Part shown: one piece after another, positions 1-8,399 of the stretch
How positions within the stretch are numbered: position 1 is the first letter of the stretch
How the letters are laid out: each line of letters starts with the position of its first letter
NCBI GenBank assembly: GCA_019636515.1
Contig: JAHBXI010000001.1
Span: forward strand, 434,001-498,000
DNA length: 64,000 bases
Direction: 5' to 3'
DNA from: Phycisphaeraceae bacterium
Lineage (GTDB): Bacteria; Planctomycetota; Phycisphaerae; Phycisphaerales; UBA1924
Program-made: the position numbers and the translations under genes
The notes under the pieces: model-generated
What the model saw: the letters and a program-made list of their open reading frames with translations, nothing else
What the model was told of the DNA's origin: nothing
The model's database searches: none

Positions 1-1026
1 GTAGGCGAAGAAGTAGATCATGGCGATGAAGCCAAGTTCGTGGAGAAACTCGCCGTGGCTGAGGTTGGCGGCGAACCACCCGACGATGCGGGTCCAGGCG
101 GTCGGCTCTCCGGCGGCGGCGGCGAAGGACTCGGCCATTCCGGAGAAGATGAGGGTCGGGAAGATCATGAGGGATGAGGCGAAGATGATGGGCATGACGC
201 CGCTGTGGTTGACTCGCAGGGGGAGGTAACTCTTCTGTCCTCCCAGGACGCGGCGTCCGCGGGTGTGCTTTGCCTGCTGGATCGGGATGCGTCGCTGGGC
301 GACGGTCATGAGGACGGCGCCCGCGGTCACGCCGACAAAGCCAAGCGCCAGGACGATGACGCTCATGAAGCCGATCTTGGTGGGGTCCTGGCTGTCGAAG
401 TTCTCGTACAGGTGCTGGACGGCGCTTGGCATCCTGGAGACGATGCCCGCCATGATGATCATGGAGACGCCGTTGCCGATGCCGAAGCGGTCGATCTGCT
501 CCCCGAGCCACATAAGGAAGACGGTGCCGGCGGTGAGGCAGCCGATGGCCATGAGCCACCAGAGCGGGTTGGCGGCCTGCTCGGCGTAGACCATCTGCAG
601 GGAGGTGATGTACTTGAGCCACATGAGGCCCTGGACGACGCAGATGGCGACGGCGGCGTAGCGGGTCCACTCCATGATCTTCTGGCGTCCGGAGGGGCCT
701 TCCTCCTGGAGTTTCTTGATCTGTGGGATGACCGAGGAAAAGAGTTGGATGATGATGCTGGCGGAGATGTAGGGCATGATGCCCATGCCGAAGATGGTCG
801 ACTGGCTGAAGTTACCGCCGGAGAAGACGTTGACGAAGGTGGAGATCTTGGCGAAGGCTCCGCCGGCCTGCTGCTGCTTGGCGAAAAAGTCGGCGAGGAG
901 TTCCTGGTTGATGCCCGGGAGGGGGATCCACTGTCCGAGCCTGTAGACGACGAGCATCGCCGCGGTGAACAGGATCTTGTTTCGCAGTTCGGGGATATTG
1001 AAGATGTTCCTGAGGATCCTCAGCAT
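1..1026 (-). CDS. secY: Protein translocase subunit SecY (C-terminus outside window)
   Basis: SecY is the channel subunit of the SecYEG translocon in the inner membrane. The reading frame is open from ATG 1026 to the window edge, giving 342 codons of a protein usually near 440 residues, so the C-terminus lies outside. The N-terminus MLRILRNIFNIPELRNKI and the stretch LVVYRLGQWIPLPGIN are typical. GMGIMPYISASIIIQL and GIGNGVSMIIMAGIV match conserved SecY segments, and several hydrophobic helices follow. A GAGG sequence seven bases before the ATG supports the start. It is the last visible gene of the ribosomal cluster, 216 bases after rplO, as in most bacteria. Confidence 0.97.
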   Translation of the reverse strand, partial: MLRILRNIFNIPELRNKILFTAAMLVVYRLGQWIPLPGINQELLADFFAKQQQAGGAFAKISTFVNVFSGGNFSQSTIFGMGIMPYISASIIIQLFSSVIPQIKKLQEEGPSGRQKIMEWTRYAAVAICVVQGLMWLKYITSLQMVYAEQAANPLWWLMAIGCLTAGTVFLMWLGEQIDRFGIGNGVSMIIMAGIVSRMPSAVQHLYENFDSQDPTKIGFMSVIVLALGFVGVTAGAVLMTVAQRRIPIQQAKHTRGRRVLGGQKSYLPLRVNHSGVMPIIFASSLMIFPTLIFSGMAESFAAAAGEPTAWTRIVGWFAANLSHGEFLHELGFIAMIYFFAY

Positions 1027-1242
1027 CCGCTGACCTCGCTGGGCGCGGTGGCGCCGTGATTGAAGCGATGAATCGAACCGCGTGAGAAGCCGAGCCGACG
1101 GCTTCCCGACGACCACGCCCGGTCATCGCCGCGTCCTGCGAGCACGGGTCGGGGCGTGTGATGGGCCTTGAGGAACATGCGTTCGTTGATGATACGCCGT
1201 CGCCGTCGGGGCGAGGCGTCACGCCGGTCGAAACGCGGGGCC

Positions 1243-1923
1243 TCAGTCCTCGGACTTGGCGGGCTTGACTGGGGCGGGCTTGGCTGGGGCGGGCTTGGCT
1301 TGGACGGGCTTGTCCTTTGAAGGCTTTTCCTTGGTTTCGGCGGCGGCGGCCTCGGCGGCGATTTTTCCGGCCTTGGAGGGGCGCTTGAGTTTCTTGGTAA
1401 GGTTCTTGGGAGACTGATCCTGGGCGTTGCGGTCGATTCCCCGGACGCGGTCTCTCCGTGTACCCGTCTGGGTGACGCTGCCGCCGGCCTGCTCGATGAT
1501 GCGTTTGGCCTTGGCGGAGACTCGCGACGCGGTGACGTTGAGTTTGACCTTGACTCCGTCCTCGGAGACATGACCCAGGATCTTGAGGTCGCGGCTGGCA
1601 TCGCGAACCAGTCCCGCCTTGACCAGGGATGCGGTGGAGACCTCTCCGCCGGAGGCAAAGGAAGGATGGCGGACGATGTCGCCGAGGTTGATGATCCAGA
1701 ATTCCGTTCGGAAGGCGGCGTTGGTGAAGCCAAACTTTGGCAGGCGGCGGAAGTACGGCATCTGACCGCCTTCGTGGGCTCGCTTGGCGGCGTATCCGGA
1801 GCGAGAACCGGCGCCCTTGTTGCCGCGTCCCGACTGCTTGCCGTGGCCGCTGCCTTCGCCGCGACCAACTCGCTTGCGAGCCTTGTATTTACCGGCCTTG
1901 GCGGTGATGTCGTGGATCATCAT
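1243..1923 (-). CDS. rplO: 50S ribosomal protein L15, with Lys/Pro/Ala C-terminal tail
   Basis: L15 is an assembly protein of the large subunit. The N-terminus has the family signature: KAGKYKARKRVGRGEGSGHG, then QSGRGNKGAGSRSGY, and EGGQMPYFRRLPKFGF. At 226 residues it is about 75 longer than usual. The excess is a low-complexity tail from about residue 170, rich in K, P and A with repeated PAKPAP units, likely disordered and basic. A strong GGAGGT eight bases upstream supports the start at 1923, where two ATG codons are adjacent. The gene lies between rpsE (151-base gap) and secY. Confidence 0.97.
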   Translation of the reverse strand: MMIHDITAKAGKYKARKRVGRGEGSGHGKQSGRGNKGAGSRSGYAAKRAHEGGQMPYFRRLPKFGFTNAAFRTEFWIINLGDIVRHPSFASGGEVSTASLVKAGLVRDASRDLKILGHVSEDGVKVKLNVTASRVSAKAKRIIEQAGGSVTQTGTRRDRVRGIDRNAQDQSPKNLTKKLKRPSKAGKIAAEAAAAETKEKPSKDKPVQAKPAPAKPAPVKPAKSED

Positions 1924-2000
1924 GGTCTGGTACCTCCGTGGCTCGCGGGATCGGGATCGTGAGATGGACGGGTTCGAGCCCTCGGATCAATGCCTGTGTC

Positions 2001-2048
2001 TCTACGCTGGTCTTGACGCTGGTTTGGACGCTGGTTTGGATGCTGGTG
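2001..2048. repeat. Four 12-base tandem repeats in the rpsE-rplO spacer
   Basis: Four direct 12-base units resembling tggacgctggtt lie head to tail at 2001-2012, 2013-2024, 2025-2036 and 2037-2048. Units two and three differ by one base, and the outer units are more diverged. They occupy part of the 151-base spacer after rpsE on the minus-strand transcript. No gene covers them on the coding strand, and no function is evident. Confidence 0.75.
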
Positions 2049-2074
2049 GAGCGGCCCGGTGTCGATGGGGTGTG

Positions 2075-2872
2075 TCAGGGATTGGCGGACGGAGCGGGGG
2101 AATCACCGGAAGACTGATCGGGCGCGGCCGCGGGTGCCCCACCACCGGCGGGGCCAGCACCACCTGCGGGGCCAGCACCGCCCGGGCCACCTCCGCCGTA
2201 GCCTCCGCGACCTCCTCCACCGGGGCCGCCTGGGCGTCGTCCGCGTCCACCACCGCCGCCTCGGCCTCCGCGACCGCCGCGGGAATCCTGGCCGACGGTG
2301 TTGACCGGGCCCTTTGCTCTTTCCTTCGAGGTTGAGGACGTCATGTAGGCCCGTCCCTTGGCGATTCGCTTCTCGATCTCGGTCTCTCCGAGTTCGAGTC
2401 CGCGAGCGGCCTCGATGGCTGCCCTGGTGCGGATCTGCCCGAGGGCTTCAAAGACGGCCTTGACGAGCGTCTTGGCGTTGGTGGATCCGTAGCACTTGGT
2501 GAGGCAATCGGTCACGCCCGCCGCGTCGAGGATGGCGCGAACGGTTCCGCCGGCGACGATGCCGGTGCCGGGCGAGGCGGGGATCAGCCGCACCTTCGAG
2601 GAGGAGTACTTTCCCTCGACCTCGTGGGGGAGGGTTGTGCCCGCCATGATGACGTTGATGAGGTTTCGGCGGGCGTACTTCTGGGCTTTTTCGAGGGCGA
2701 GGGGGACCTCGTTGCTCTTTCCGTACCCATAGCCGACGCGTCCGCGGTGGTCCCCGACGACGACGAGCGCGCCGAGGCTGAATCGCCGGCCGCCCTTGAC
2801 GGTGGTCGAGGTTCGGTAGACCCCGATGGTGGTGTCGGTCATGTGGCCGGAATCTTCAAAGTGGTCAGCCAT
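2075..2872 (-). CDS. rpsE: 30S ribosomal protein S5, with Gly/Arg-rich C-terminal tail
   Basis: S5 sits near the mRNA entry channel and contributes to decoding accuracy and helicase activity. The S5 N-terminal dsRBD-like domain is clear: TVKGGRRFSLGALVVVGD and GRVGYGYGKSNEVPLALEKA. The C-terminal domain has SPGTGIVAGGTVRAILDAAG and GSTNAKTLVKA. At 265 residues it is about 90 longer than a usual S5. From about residue 192 it is a Gly/Arg tail with RGGRGG units, grading into a Gly/Ala/Pro tail. The Shine-Dalgarno sequence is weak. The internal Met 11 (base 2842) is an alternative start. Confidence 0.96.
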   Translation of the reverse strand: MADHFEDSGHMTDTTIGVYRTSTTVKGGRRFSLGALVVVGDHRGRVGYGYGKSNEVPLALEKAQKYARRNLINVIMAGTTLPHEVEGKYSSSKVRLIPASPGTGIVAGGTVRAILDAAGVTDCLTKCYGSTNAKTLVKAVFEALGQIRTRAAIEAARGLELGETEIEKRIAKGRAYMTSSTSKERAKGPVNTVGQDSRGGRGGRGGGGGRGRRPGGPGGGGRGGYGGGGPGGAGPAGGAGPAGGGAPAAAPDQSSGDSPAPSANP

Positions 2873-2956
2873 GCTTCGTGCTCGCTGCGGGCAAATGGCC
2901 CTGGTGTGCGTGTCGATGCGGAGATCGCGGGGTTGGTACGTTGGAACCTGAACCTG

Positions 2957-3322
2957 TCAGAACTGGAGTCCTTGCTTGCGGGCGGCGTCGGCGAGGGCCT
3001 TGATGCGGCCGTGGTACTTGAACCCGCCGCGGTCAAAGACCACGGCGGTGACACCGGCGGCCTTGGCGCGTTTGGCGAGGGCCTCCCCGACGGCGGCGGC
3101 GGAGGCGGCGTTTCCGGTCTTCCCGGCGGCCCGGACGTCCTTCTCGACGGAGGAGGCCGAGACGAGTGTCTTTCCGGCCATGTCGTCGATGACCTGCGCG
3201 TGGATGTGCAGGAGGGACTTGTAGACGGTCAGGCGCGGCCTCTGGGGCGTGCCGAGGAGTCGCTTGCGGATGCCGATTCGTCGGCGGGTCCTTCGTGCGA
3301 CCTTGATGCTCTGCTTGTCCAT
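2957..3322 (-). CDS. rplR: 50S ribosomal protein L18
   Basis: L18 binds 5S rRNA in the central protuberance. The 121-residue protein has a basic N-terminus ([19 protein letters not shown]), the [20 protein letters not shown] strand, and the conserved end [20 protein letters not shown] with AARKQGLQF. Length is normal. An AGGAAGG sequence lies ten bases before the ATG. It follows rplF by 72 bases and precedes rpsE by 84. Confidence 0.97.
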   Translation of the reverse strand: MDKQSIKVARRTRRRIGIRKRLLGTPQRPRLTVYKSLLHIHAQVIDDMAGKTLVSASSVEKDVRAAGKTGNAASAAAVGEALAKRAKAAGVTAVVFDRGGFKYHGRIKALADAARKQGLQF

Positions 3323-3394
3323 GGCGTTGAACCTTCCTGCGTGGCGGGCGGCCTTGCGGCCGTCGCCGTTGGTGATCGTGGGGTGGACGTGGTA

Positions 3395-3961
3395 TCAGGA
3401 ACCGAACTGCTTGCCCTGCTTGCGCTTGATGACTTCCTCGGCGTACTTGATTCCCTTGCCGTTGTACGGCTCGGGCTTGCGCTTGGCGCGGACGGCGGAG
3501 GCGAACTGCCCGACGAGTTGCTTGTCGTAGCCGGAGACCTTGATCGGGGTGGTCTCTCCCTGGGCCTTGTCGACGGCGACGGTGATGCCCTCGGGGATGG
3601 GGACCATGATGGAATTGGCAAAGCCGCAGACGAGTTTGAGGTTCTTTCCCATGACGGCGGCGGACCATCCGGTGCCGACGAGTTGGAGGCTGCGTTCGTA
3701 GCCCTTGGTGACGCCCTCGACCATGTTTCGGATGTTGGCGCGTGTGGTTCCCCAGAGCGATCGGACGGCGCGGTCACCGGCGCGGGCGGGGTCGATCTCG
3801 CAGTGGACGGCCTTGTCGGCCTCCTTCCATGAGACCTTGACGTCGGGATGGGCCGTGAGGGAGAGTTTGCCCTTGGGACCTTCGATCGAGACGACCGACC
3901 CGTTGACGGCGACCTTGACGCCGGCGGGGATGGTGACGGGTTGTTTTCCGATCCTGGACAT
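3395..3961 (-). CDS. rplF: 50S ribosomal protein L6
   Basis: L6 binds 23S rRNA near the factor-binding site. The protein begins MSRIGKQPVTIPAGVKV and contains two L6 repeats, with MVEGVTKGYERSLQLVGTGW and the C-terminal EPYNGKGIKYAEEVIKRKQG. Length is 188 residues, near the norm. A frame extending to GTG 3991 adds ten unconserved residues. The ATG at 3961 has AAGGA nine bases upstream and matches the family, so it is preferred. Confidence 0.97.
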   Translation of the reverse strand: MSRIGKQPVTIPAGVKVAVNGSVVSIEGPKGKLSLTAHPDVKVSWKEADKAVHCEIDPARAGDRAVRSLWGTTRANIRNMVEGVTKGYERSLQLVGTGWSAAVMGKNLKLVCGFANSIMVPIPEGITVAVDKAQGETTPIKVSGYDKQLVGQFASAVRAKRKPEPYNGKGIKYAEEVIKRKQGKQFGS

Positions 3962-4109
3962 GGTCGTGGTTCCTTCTGGCGTGTGGCTCACGGGCCTGGG
4001 TCGGACGATTCGACGGGGTCGTTGAAGGGTCCTGGTTCAGGCTCGGCTTCCGCGGCTCTCCCGGTTCACAAGGCGGCGGGTCCGGCGGGGCGGCCGTCCC
4101 GTCGCGGGT

Positions 4110-4508
4110 TCATTCGATGGTGCAGAGGAGTTCGCCGCCGACGCGGTGCTCCTTGGCCTTGCGGTCGCTCAGCACGCCCTTGCTGGTCGAGACGATGGAG
4201 ATTCCAAGCCCTCCGAGCGGGGTGGGGATGGCCTCGACGCCGCGGTAGACGCGTCGGCCGACGCGGCTCTCGCGGGTAAGCCTTCGGAGGACGGGCTTTC
4301 CTCCCGGGCCGAAGCGGATCTTGATCTTGATCTGCCCCTGGCGGCCGTCCTCGACGACGTCAAAGCCGTCGATGTAGCCCTCGTCGCGCAGGACGACCGC
4401 GATGCCGCGGCAGACCTTGCTGTTGAGGCAGGTAACGCTCTTGGCGCGGTTGCGCACGCCGTTGCGGATTCTGGTGAGCATGTCCGCGATTGGGTCGTTG
4501 ATCGCCAT
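4110..4508 (-). CDS. rpsH: 30S ribosomal protein S8
   Basis: S8 is a primary 16S rRNA binder and, in E. coli, the translational repressor of the spc operon. The protein begins MAINDPIADMLTRIRNGVRN and ends with the conserved GVLSDRKAKEHRVGGELLCT block. Its 132 residues fit the family. It lies between rpsN and rplF, with gaps of 101 and 148 bases. Confidence 0.97.
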   Translation of the reverse strand: MAINDPIADMLTRIRNGVRNRAKSVTCLNSKVCRGIAVVLRDEGYIDGFDVVEDGRQGQIKIKIRFGPGGKPVLRRLTRESRVGRRVYRGVEAIPTPLGGLGISIVSTSKGVLSDRKAKEHRVGGELLCTIE

Positions 4509-4609
4509 CTTCTGATTCTCGCTTCTCGCGTTCTATCGACTGGACGTTCGGACGTTTTCGAGCCGGGGTGGCGTGGTGGCCGTGACCACCGAGCCGCCGC
4601 GGGGCTTTT

Positions 4610-4795
4610 CTACCAACTGGCCTTTCGCATCCCGGGGATCTTGCCCTCGAGCGCGAGTCTTCGGAGCACGATGCGGCTGATGCGGAACTTGCGGTACACG
4701 CCGCGGGCGCGTCCGCTGAGTTCACACCGCCGCACGATCCTCGTGCTGAACTTTGGCTTTCGCCTGGACTTTGCCACCTGGGCCTTGGTCGCCAT
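4610..4795 (-). CDS. rpsN: 30S ribosomal protein S14, short form lacking most zinc ligands
   Basis: S14 binds the head of the small subunit. This is the short form (61 residues), ending in IPGMRKASW with the conserved [13 protein letters not shown] core. Zinc-type short S14 has two CxxC pairs, at about residues 24/27 and 40/43. Here those positions read Cys24, Ser27, Ser40 and Val43, so a zinc site cannot form. It is therefore a cysteine-poor short S14. GAGGAG eight bases before the ATG supports the start. Confidence 0.96.
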   Translation of the reverse strand: MATKAQVAKSRRKPKFSTRIVRRCELSGRARGVYRKFRISRIVLRRLALEGKIPGMRKASW

Positions 4796-4903
4796 CGTCG
4801 GTTGCTCCTCGGGGTCTTGCTGAGTCCCGATTCCTTGTTCACCCGCGGTCGTGCACCTTCGTGCCGGGGTCGCGCGCCGGGGAACTCCCGCCGCGCTTCA
4901 TGG

Positions 4904-5593
4904 TCATTTCTGGTCGGGCTTGCGGAACGGCATGCCGAGTTCCTCAAGGACGTAGCGGCTGAGTTGGGGGGAGGAATTGGCAAAGACGCAGTTCACGTGC
5001 ATGCCGTGGGTGAACTGGGCCTGGGCCATGTTGATCTCCGGAAAGACGCCCTGCTCGGTCATGCCGAAGGAGTAGTTTCCCTGGCGGTCGAAGGCCTTGT
5101 CGGGCAGGCCCCGGAAGTCCTTGATTCGGGGCGTGGCGAGGTTGATGAGCCGGTCGAGGAAGTGCCACATGCGGTCGCGTCGCATGGTGACCATGGCGGA
5201 ACTCTCGAACCCGGCGCGGAGTTTGAAGTTCGAGACGCTCTTTCGGGCCTTGATGACGATGGGCTTCTGACCGGTGACGGTGACGAGCGTGTCGATGACC
5301 TGCTGGCGGATGTGGGGAGGGATCTTTGTCCCCTCGAGGTGGCGGCCCATGTTGATGTTGATGACGATCTTCTGAAGCCGTGGCATCTGCATGGGATTGG
5401 AGATGCCGTGGGTCTGCTTGAGGCCTTCGCGGACCTTGGTCTCGAAACTGACCTTCAGCCTGGGGGGGACTCGCGGCCCGTCGTCCTCGACCGGCGCGGC
5501 GTCGTGGCCCTTTTTGGGCCTGGAGGCCGACCTGGGCTCCGCGGCTGCCTTGGGGGGGCGGGGCGTGTCTTTTTTTTCCTGATCCTTGGCCAT
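4904..5593 (-). CDS. rplE: 50S ribosomal protein L5, with N-terminal extension
   Basis: L5 binds 5S rRNA and contacts the P-site tRNA. The L5 domain runs from about residue 45: MPRLQKIVININMG, VTGQKPIVIKARKSVSNFKL, RRDRMWHFLDRLINLATPRI, and FRGLPDKAFDRQGNYSFGM. The first 45 or so residues are a charged, Pro-rich extension absent from the usual 179-residue L5, giving 229 in total. The ATG at 5593 has AGAGAG eight bases upstream. A GTG at 5602 is in frame but overlaps that sequence. Confidence 0.96.
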   Translation of the reverse strand: MAKDQEKKDTPRPPKAAAEPRSASRPKKGHDAAPVEDDGPRVPPRLKVSFETKVREGLKQTHGISNPMQMPRLQKIVININMGRHLEGTKIPPHIRQQVIDTLVTVTGQKPIVIKARKSVSNFKLRAGFESSAMVTMRRDRMWHFLDRLINLATPRIKDFRGLPDKAFDRQGNYSFGMTEQGVFPEINMAQAQFTHGMHVNCVFANSSPQLSRYVLEELGMPFRKPDQK

Positions 5594-5665
5594 AGGTCGC
5601 ACTCTCTGTCGAGGCCCGGTGGGCCGGGTGTTACGGATGATTCGCCGCCGACGGACTCGGGCTGG

Positions 5666-6004
5666 TCACTTTGCCTTTCTGACGACGCCGAGCACCTTCA
5701 AATCCTTGCCGCCGTGGCGAGCCACGCGGACTTTGCCGCCGTCCTTCTCGACGCGGAAGCCGACGCGGACGGGCTTTCCATCGACCACGGGGCTCACCTT
5801 GCTCATGTGGAGGGGTGCCTCCTTGGTGATGACGCCGCCGCGGGGGTTTCGCTGCGTCGGCCGCAGGTTCTTGGTGCGGAGGTTCAGACCCTTGACGATG
5901 ACCTGCTCGGTGGCGGGCATGACACGCAGGATCTCCCCGATGCGGCCTTTGAGCGAGCCGCTGGTGATCATCACCTGGTCGCCTTTTCGAACGTGAGCGG
6001 GCAT
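5666..6004 (-). CDS. rplX: 50S ribosomal protein L24
   Basis: L24 initiates 50S assembly. It has the KOW motif near the N-terminus (HVRKGDQVMITSGSLKGRIG) followed by EQVIVKGLNLRTKNLRP and the conserved KEAPLHMSKVSPVV. Length is 112 residues. The gene starts one base after the rplN stop, and its GGAGGTGG sequence lies inside the rplN end, so the two are probably translationally coupled. Confidence 0.97.
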   Translation of the reverse strand: MPAHVRKGDQVMITSGSLKGRIGEILRVMPATEQVIVKGLNLRTKNLRPTQRNPRGGVITKEAPLHMSKVSPVVDGKPVRVGFRVEKDGGKVRVARHGGKDLKVLGVVRKAK

Positions 6005-6005
6005 G

Positions 6006-6392
6006 TCAGACCACCTCCGAAGCGAGGGACACGATCTTCATGTAGTTGCGGTCGCGCAACTCGCGGGCGACCGGCCCGAAGATCCGGGTGCCCTTGGGGT
6101 TGCCGTCGTCCTGGATCAGGACGACGGCGTTGGAATCGAACTTGACGTACGAGCCGTCGGCGCGTCGCGTGGGCTTGGTGGTCCTCACGACGACGGCCTT
6201 GGACTTGTCTCCGGGCTTGACGTCGGCGCCGGGAAGGGCCTTTTTGATCGAGACGAAGACGCGGTCGCCCACGTAGGCCATGCGGCGGGTGAACTTGCCG
6301 GAGGCGGTCGAACCGCCGTAGACGCGGATGACGTAGGCGATCTTCGCCCCCGAGTTATCCGCGACTTCGCACCTGGTTTCTTGCTGGAGCAT
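6006..6392 (-). CDS. rplN: 50S ribosomal protein L14
   Basis: L14 lies at the subunit interface and contacts 16S rRNA and L19. The start [19 protein letters not shown] is diagnostic, as are [36 protein letters not shown] and [20 protein letters not shown]. At 128 residues it is six longer than E. coli L14, with a short C-terminal addition. The Shine-Dalgarno sequence is weak. Confidence 0.98.
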   Translation of the reverse strand: MLQQETRCEVADNSGAKIAYVIRVYGGSTASGKFTRRMAYVGDRVFVSIKKALPGADVKPGDKSKAVVVRTTKPTRRADGSYVKFDSNAVVLIQDDGNPKGTRIFGPVARELRDRNYMKIVSLASEVV

Positions 6393-6471
6393 GGTTGAAT
6401 CCGATCCGTGATATCCGCGGGTCCGGGTGTTCCGGGCGGCGGCGTGTGCTTGGGCGACGGCCCTCCCCGGT

Positions 6472-6864
6472 TCAGGCCGGGTGGGCGGCGGCCTGTTCTT
6501 CCTGCTTGCGGTTCGCCTGGTTCTCGCGGGCGATCGACTTGGCGCTGGCGAGGGCGGCGGCCAGGTCCGACCGTCGCTCGACGATGCGTACCAGTTTCCA
6601 TGACTTGGTCTTGCTGATGGGTCGGCAGTGGGCGACCTCGACGACGTCCCCGGTGTGGGACTCGTTGTTCTCGTCGTGGACGTGCAGGACGGTCCGCTGG
6701 CGGATGAACTTGCCGTACTTGGGGTGGCGGGCCATGTAGGCGACGACCACCTTGCGGGTCTTGCTGCGTCCGTCGGTCTCGACCACGCCGACGCGTGTGC
6801 CCTTGTGGGAAACGGCGTCGGCGGTCGTCGAGGGGGTCGGATTGGATCGTGTGCTGGTGGTCAT
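6472..6864 (-). CDS. rpsQ: 30S ribosomal protein S17, with extended ends
   Basis: S17 is a primary 16S rRNA binder with an OB fold. The core spans about residues 20-95: [40 protein letters not shown] and [20 protein letters not shown]. At 130 residues it is about 45 longer than usual, with a Ser/Thr-rich N-terminus and an Ala/Gln/Glu-rich C-terminal helix. It sits between rpmC and rplN as expected. Confidence 0.96.
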   Translation of the reverse strand: MTTSTRSNPTPSTTADAVSHKGTRVGVVETDGRSKTRKVVVAYMARHPKYGKFIRQRTVLHVHDENNESHTGDVVEVAHCRPISKTKSWKLVRIVERRSDLAAALASAKSIARENQANRKQEEQAAAHPA

Positions 6865-6917
6865 CGGTCGCTCTGGTGCATGGGGTGCGTGAATCGGGTC
6901 TTCGCGGGGTCGTTGGT

Positions 6918-7127
6918 TCAGGCCTTGGCGGGGGCCTTGGCGATCTGGCGGGACCGCCGCTCGGTGAGCAGTCGGGCGATGTCTCGGCGGACGGTCTGGA
7001 ACTGGGCGGTGTTCTCGACTTTTTCGGTGACGGTCTGTGAGCGGAGTTGGTAGAGCCTGGCGCGCTGGCGCTCGAGTTCGACCTTGATTTCCTCGTCCCT
7101 GAGCGCCCGTGCTTCTTTTCCTGTCAT
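6918..7127 (-). CDS. rpmC: 50S ribosomal protein L29
   Basis: L29 lies near the polypeptide exit tunnel. The 69-residue protein is a two-helix hairpin beginning [18 protein letters not shown], followed by [20 protein letters not shown] and the signature [23 protein letters not shown] seven bases upstream supports the ATG. It follows rplP by 64 bases. Confidence 0.96.
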   Translation of the reverse strand: MTGKEARALRDEEIKVELERQRARLYQLRSQTVTEKVENTAQFQTVRRDIARLLTERRSRQIAKAPAKA

Positions 7128-7191
7128 GGCTCGATCCTCGGTGAAAGCCGCGGGCGACCCGCGGTCGTGGCGTGTGCGGGGGCGGTGGTGA

Positions 7192-7611
7192 TCAGACGCG
7201 GATTCTTCGGCCGACGAAGCGGCAGCGGACGGGCATCTTCATGGCGACGCGGACCAGGGCGGCCTTGGCGACCTGCTGGGTGACGCCGGCCATCTCGAAG
7301 AGCATGGTGCCTGGCTTGACGCGGGCGGCCCAGTAATCGACGTCGGCCTTTCCGGTACCCATCCTTGTTTCGAGCGGCTTCTTGGAGATGGGCTTATCCG
7401 GGAAGACGCGGATGAAGAGTTTTCCTTCGCGTTTGACAAAGTGCATGGCGGCGACGCGTCCGGCCTCGATCTGGGTGGCCTTGAGCCAGCACCCGTCGAG
7501 TGCCTGGAGGCCGTAGTCGCCGTAGGCGACGTAGTTGCCCTTGGTGGCCTTGCGGGGCCGGACTCTGCGCATTTCCTTGCGGTACTTGACTCGTTTGGGC
7601 ATCAGGGCCAT
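7192..7611 (-). CDS. rplP: 50S ribosomal protein L16
   Basis: L16 helps shape the A-site tRNA binding region. The protein begins MALMPKRVKYRKEMRR and contains YGDYGLQALDGCWLKATQIE, KPISKKPLETRMGTGKADVD and PGTMLFEMAGVTQQVAKAAL. Length of 139 is close to the norm. GAGG six bases before the first ATG favours that start over the Met three codons later. Confidence 0.97.
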   Translation of the reverse strand: MALMPKRVKYRKEMRRVRPRKATKGNYVAYGDYGLQALDGCWLKATQIEAGRVAAMHFVKREGKLFIRVFPDKPISKKPLETRMGTGKADVDYWAARVKPGTMLFEMAGVTQQVAKAALVRVAMKMPVRCRFVGRRIRV

Positions 7612-7676
7612 GCGTCACCTCGTCGTCGGTTCCGGCCGGGCGGCCGGGGGAGCGTTTGCGTGTCGTTGCGTTTCGA

Positions 7677-8378
7677 TCAACGCCGTCCGCGGGCGCGGGC
7701 GCGTCCGCCGGCGGCGTTGGACTCTTCCTCGGTTCGTTCGGTCGTGTACATGCCTTTGAAGACCCAGACCTGGACGCCGATGGCGCCGTAGGTGGTGAAG
7801 GCCTCGGCCAGGCCGTACTCGACGCGTGCCTGGAGGGTGGAGAGGGGGAGCGATCCGAGGCGGATATCCAGGTAGCGTGACATCTCGGCGCCGCCGAGGC
7901 GTCCGGCGAGTTGGATCTTGACGCCCTGCGCCCCGGCGGACATGGCGGCGTCGGCCTTCATCTTGGCGGCCTTTCGGAAACTCGCCCGCTTGACGAGTTG
8001 CTCGGCGACGGCCTCGGCGATGAGTTGGGCCTCGGTGTCTGGGTTCTTGATCTCGATGATGGAGATCGCGACCTTGCGTCCGGTCATGTACTGGAGTTCT
8101 TCGGTGATGCGTTCGACCTCGGCGCCCTTTGGCCCGATGACCAGTCCGGGCCTTGCGGTCTTGACGATGACCTTGAGTTCCTCGCGCGTGCGCTCGATGT
8201 GGATATCGGAGACCATCGCGCTGGGTGGGCGTCGGTTGAGTCGGCGGTCGAGGAACCGTCGGATCTTCTGGTCTTCGACCAGGAGTTCTCCGAAGAGCGC
8301 CTTGGGTGCGTACCAGCGGCTGCGGTGTGCCTCGGTGATGCCGAGCCGGAGGCCAAATGGATGCGTCTTTTGTCCCAT
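7677..8378 (-). CDS. rpsC: 30S ribosomal protein S3
   Basis: S3 forms part of the mRNA entry tunnel. It begins MGQKTHPFGLRLGITEAHRS. The KH domain has TARPGLVIGPKGAEVERI (GxxG loop). The C-terminal domain has GVKIQLAGRLGGAEMSR and GAIGVQVWVFKGMY. Length is 233 residues, with a short Arg-rich end. It begins 21 bases after the rplV stop. Confidence 0.97.
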   Translation of the reverse strand: MGQKTHPFGLRLGITEAHRSRWYAPKALFGELLVEDQKIRRFLDRRLNRRPPSAMVSDIHIERTREELKVIVKTARPGLVIGPKGAEVERITEELQYMTGRKVAISIIEIKNPDTEAQLIAEAVAEQLVKRASFRKAAKMKADAAMSAGAQGVKIQLAGRLGGAEMSRYLDIRLGSLPLSTLQARVEYGLAEAFTTYGAIGVQVWVFKGMYTTERTEEESNAAGGRARARGRR

Positions 8379-8399
8379 GTGAGTTCTCGGGTGGGCTGA

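Noticed and set aside
812..1222. Possible gene in the secY-rplO spacer
   Set aside because: The frame overlaps the secY start and has Arg/Ala/Pro-rich shadow composition. No motif or ribosome site supports it.
2624..3832. Long plus-strand reading frame (402 codons) across the ribosomal genes
   Set aside because: It is antisense to rpsE, rplR and rplF, which are unmistakable. It has Asp/Gly/Val-rich composition expected from the reversed GC-rich codons and no Shine-Dalgarno sequence.
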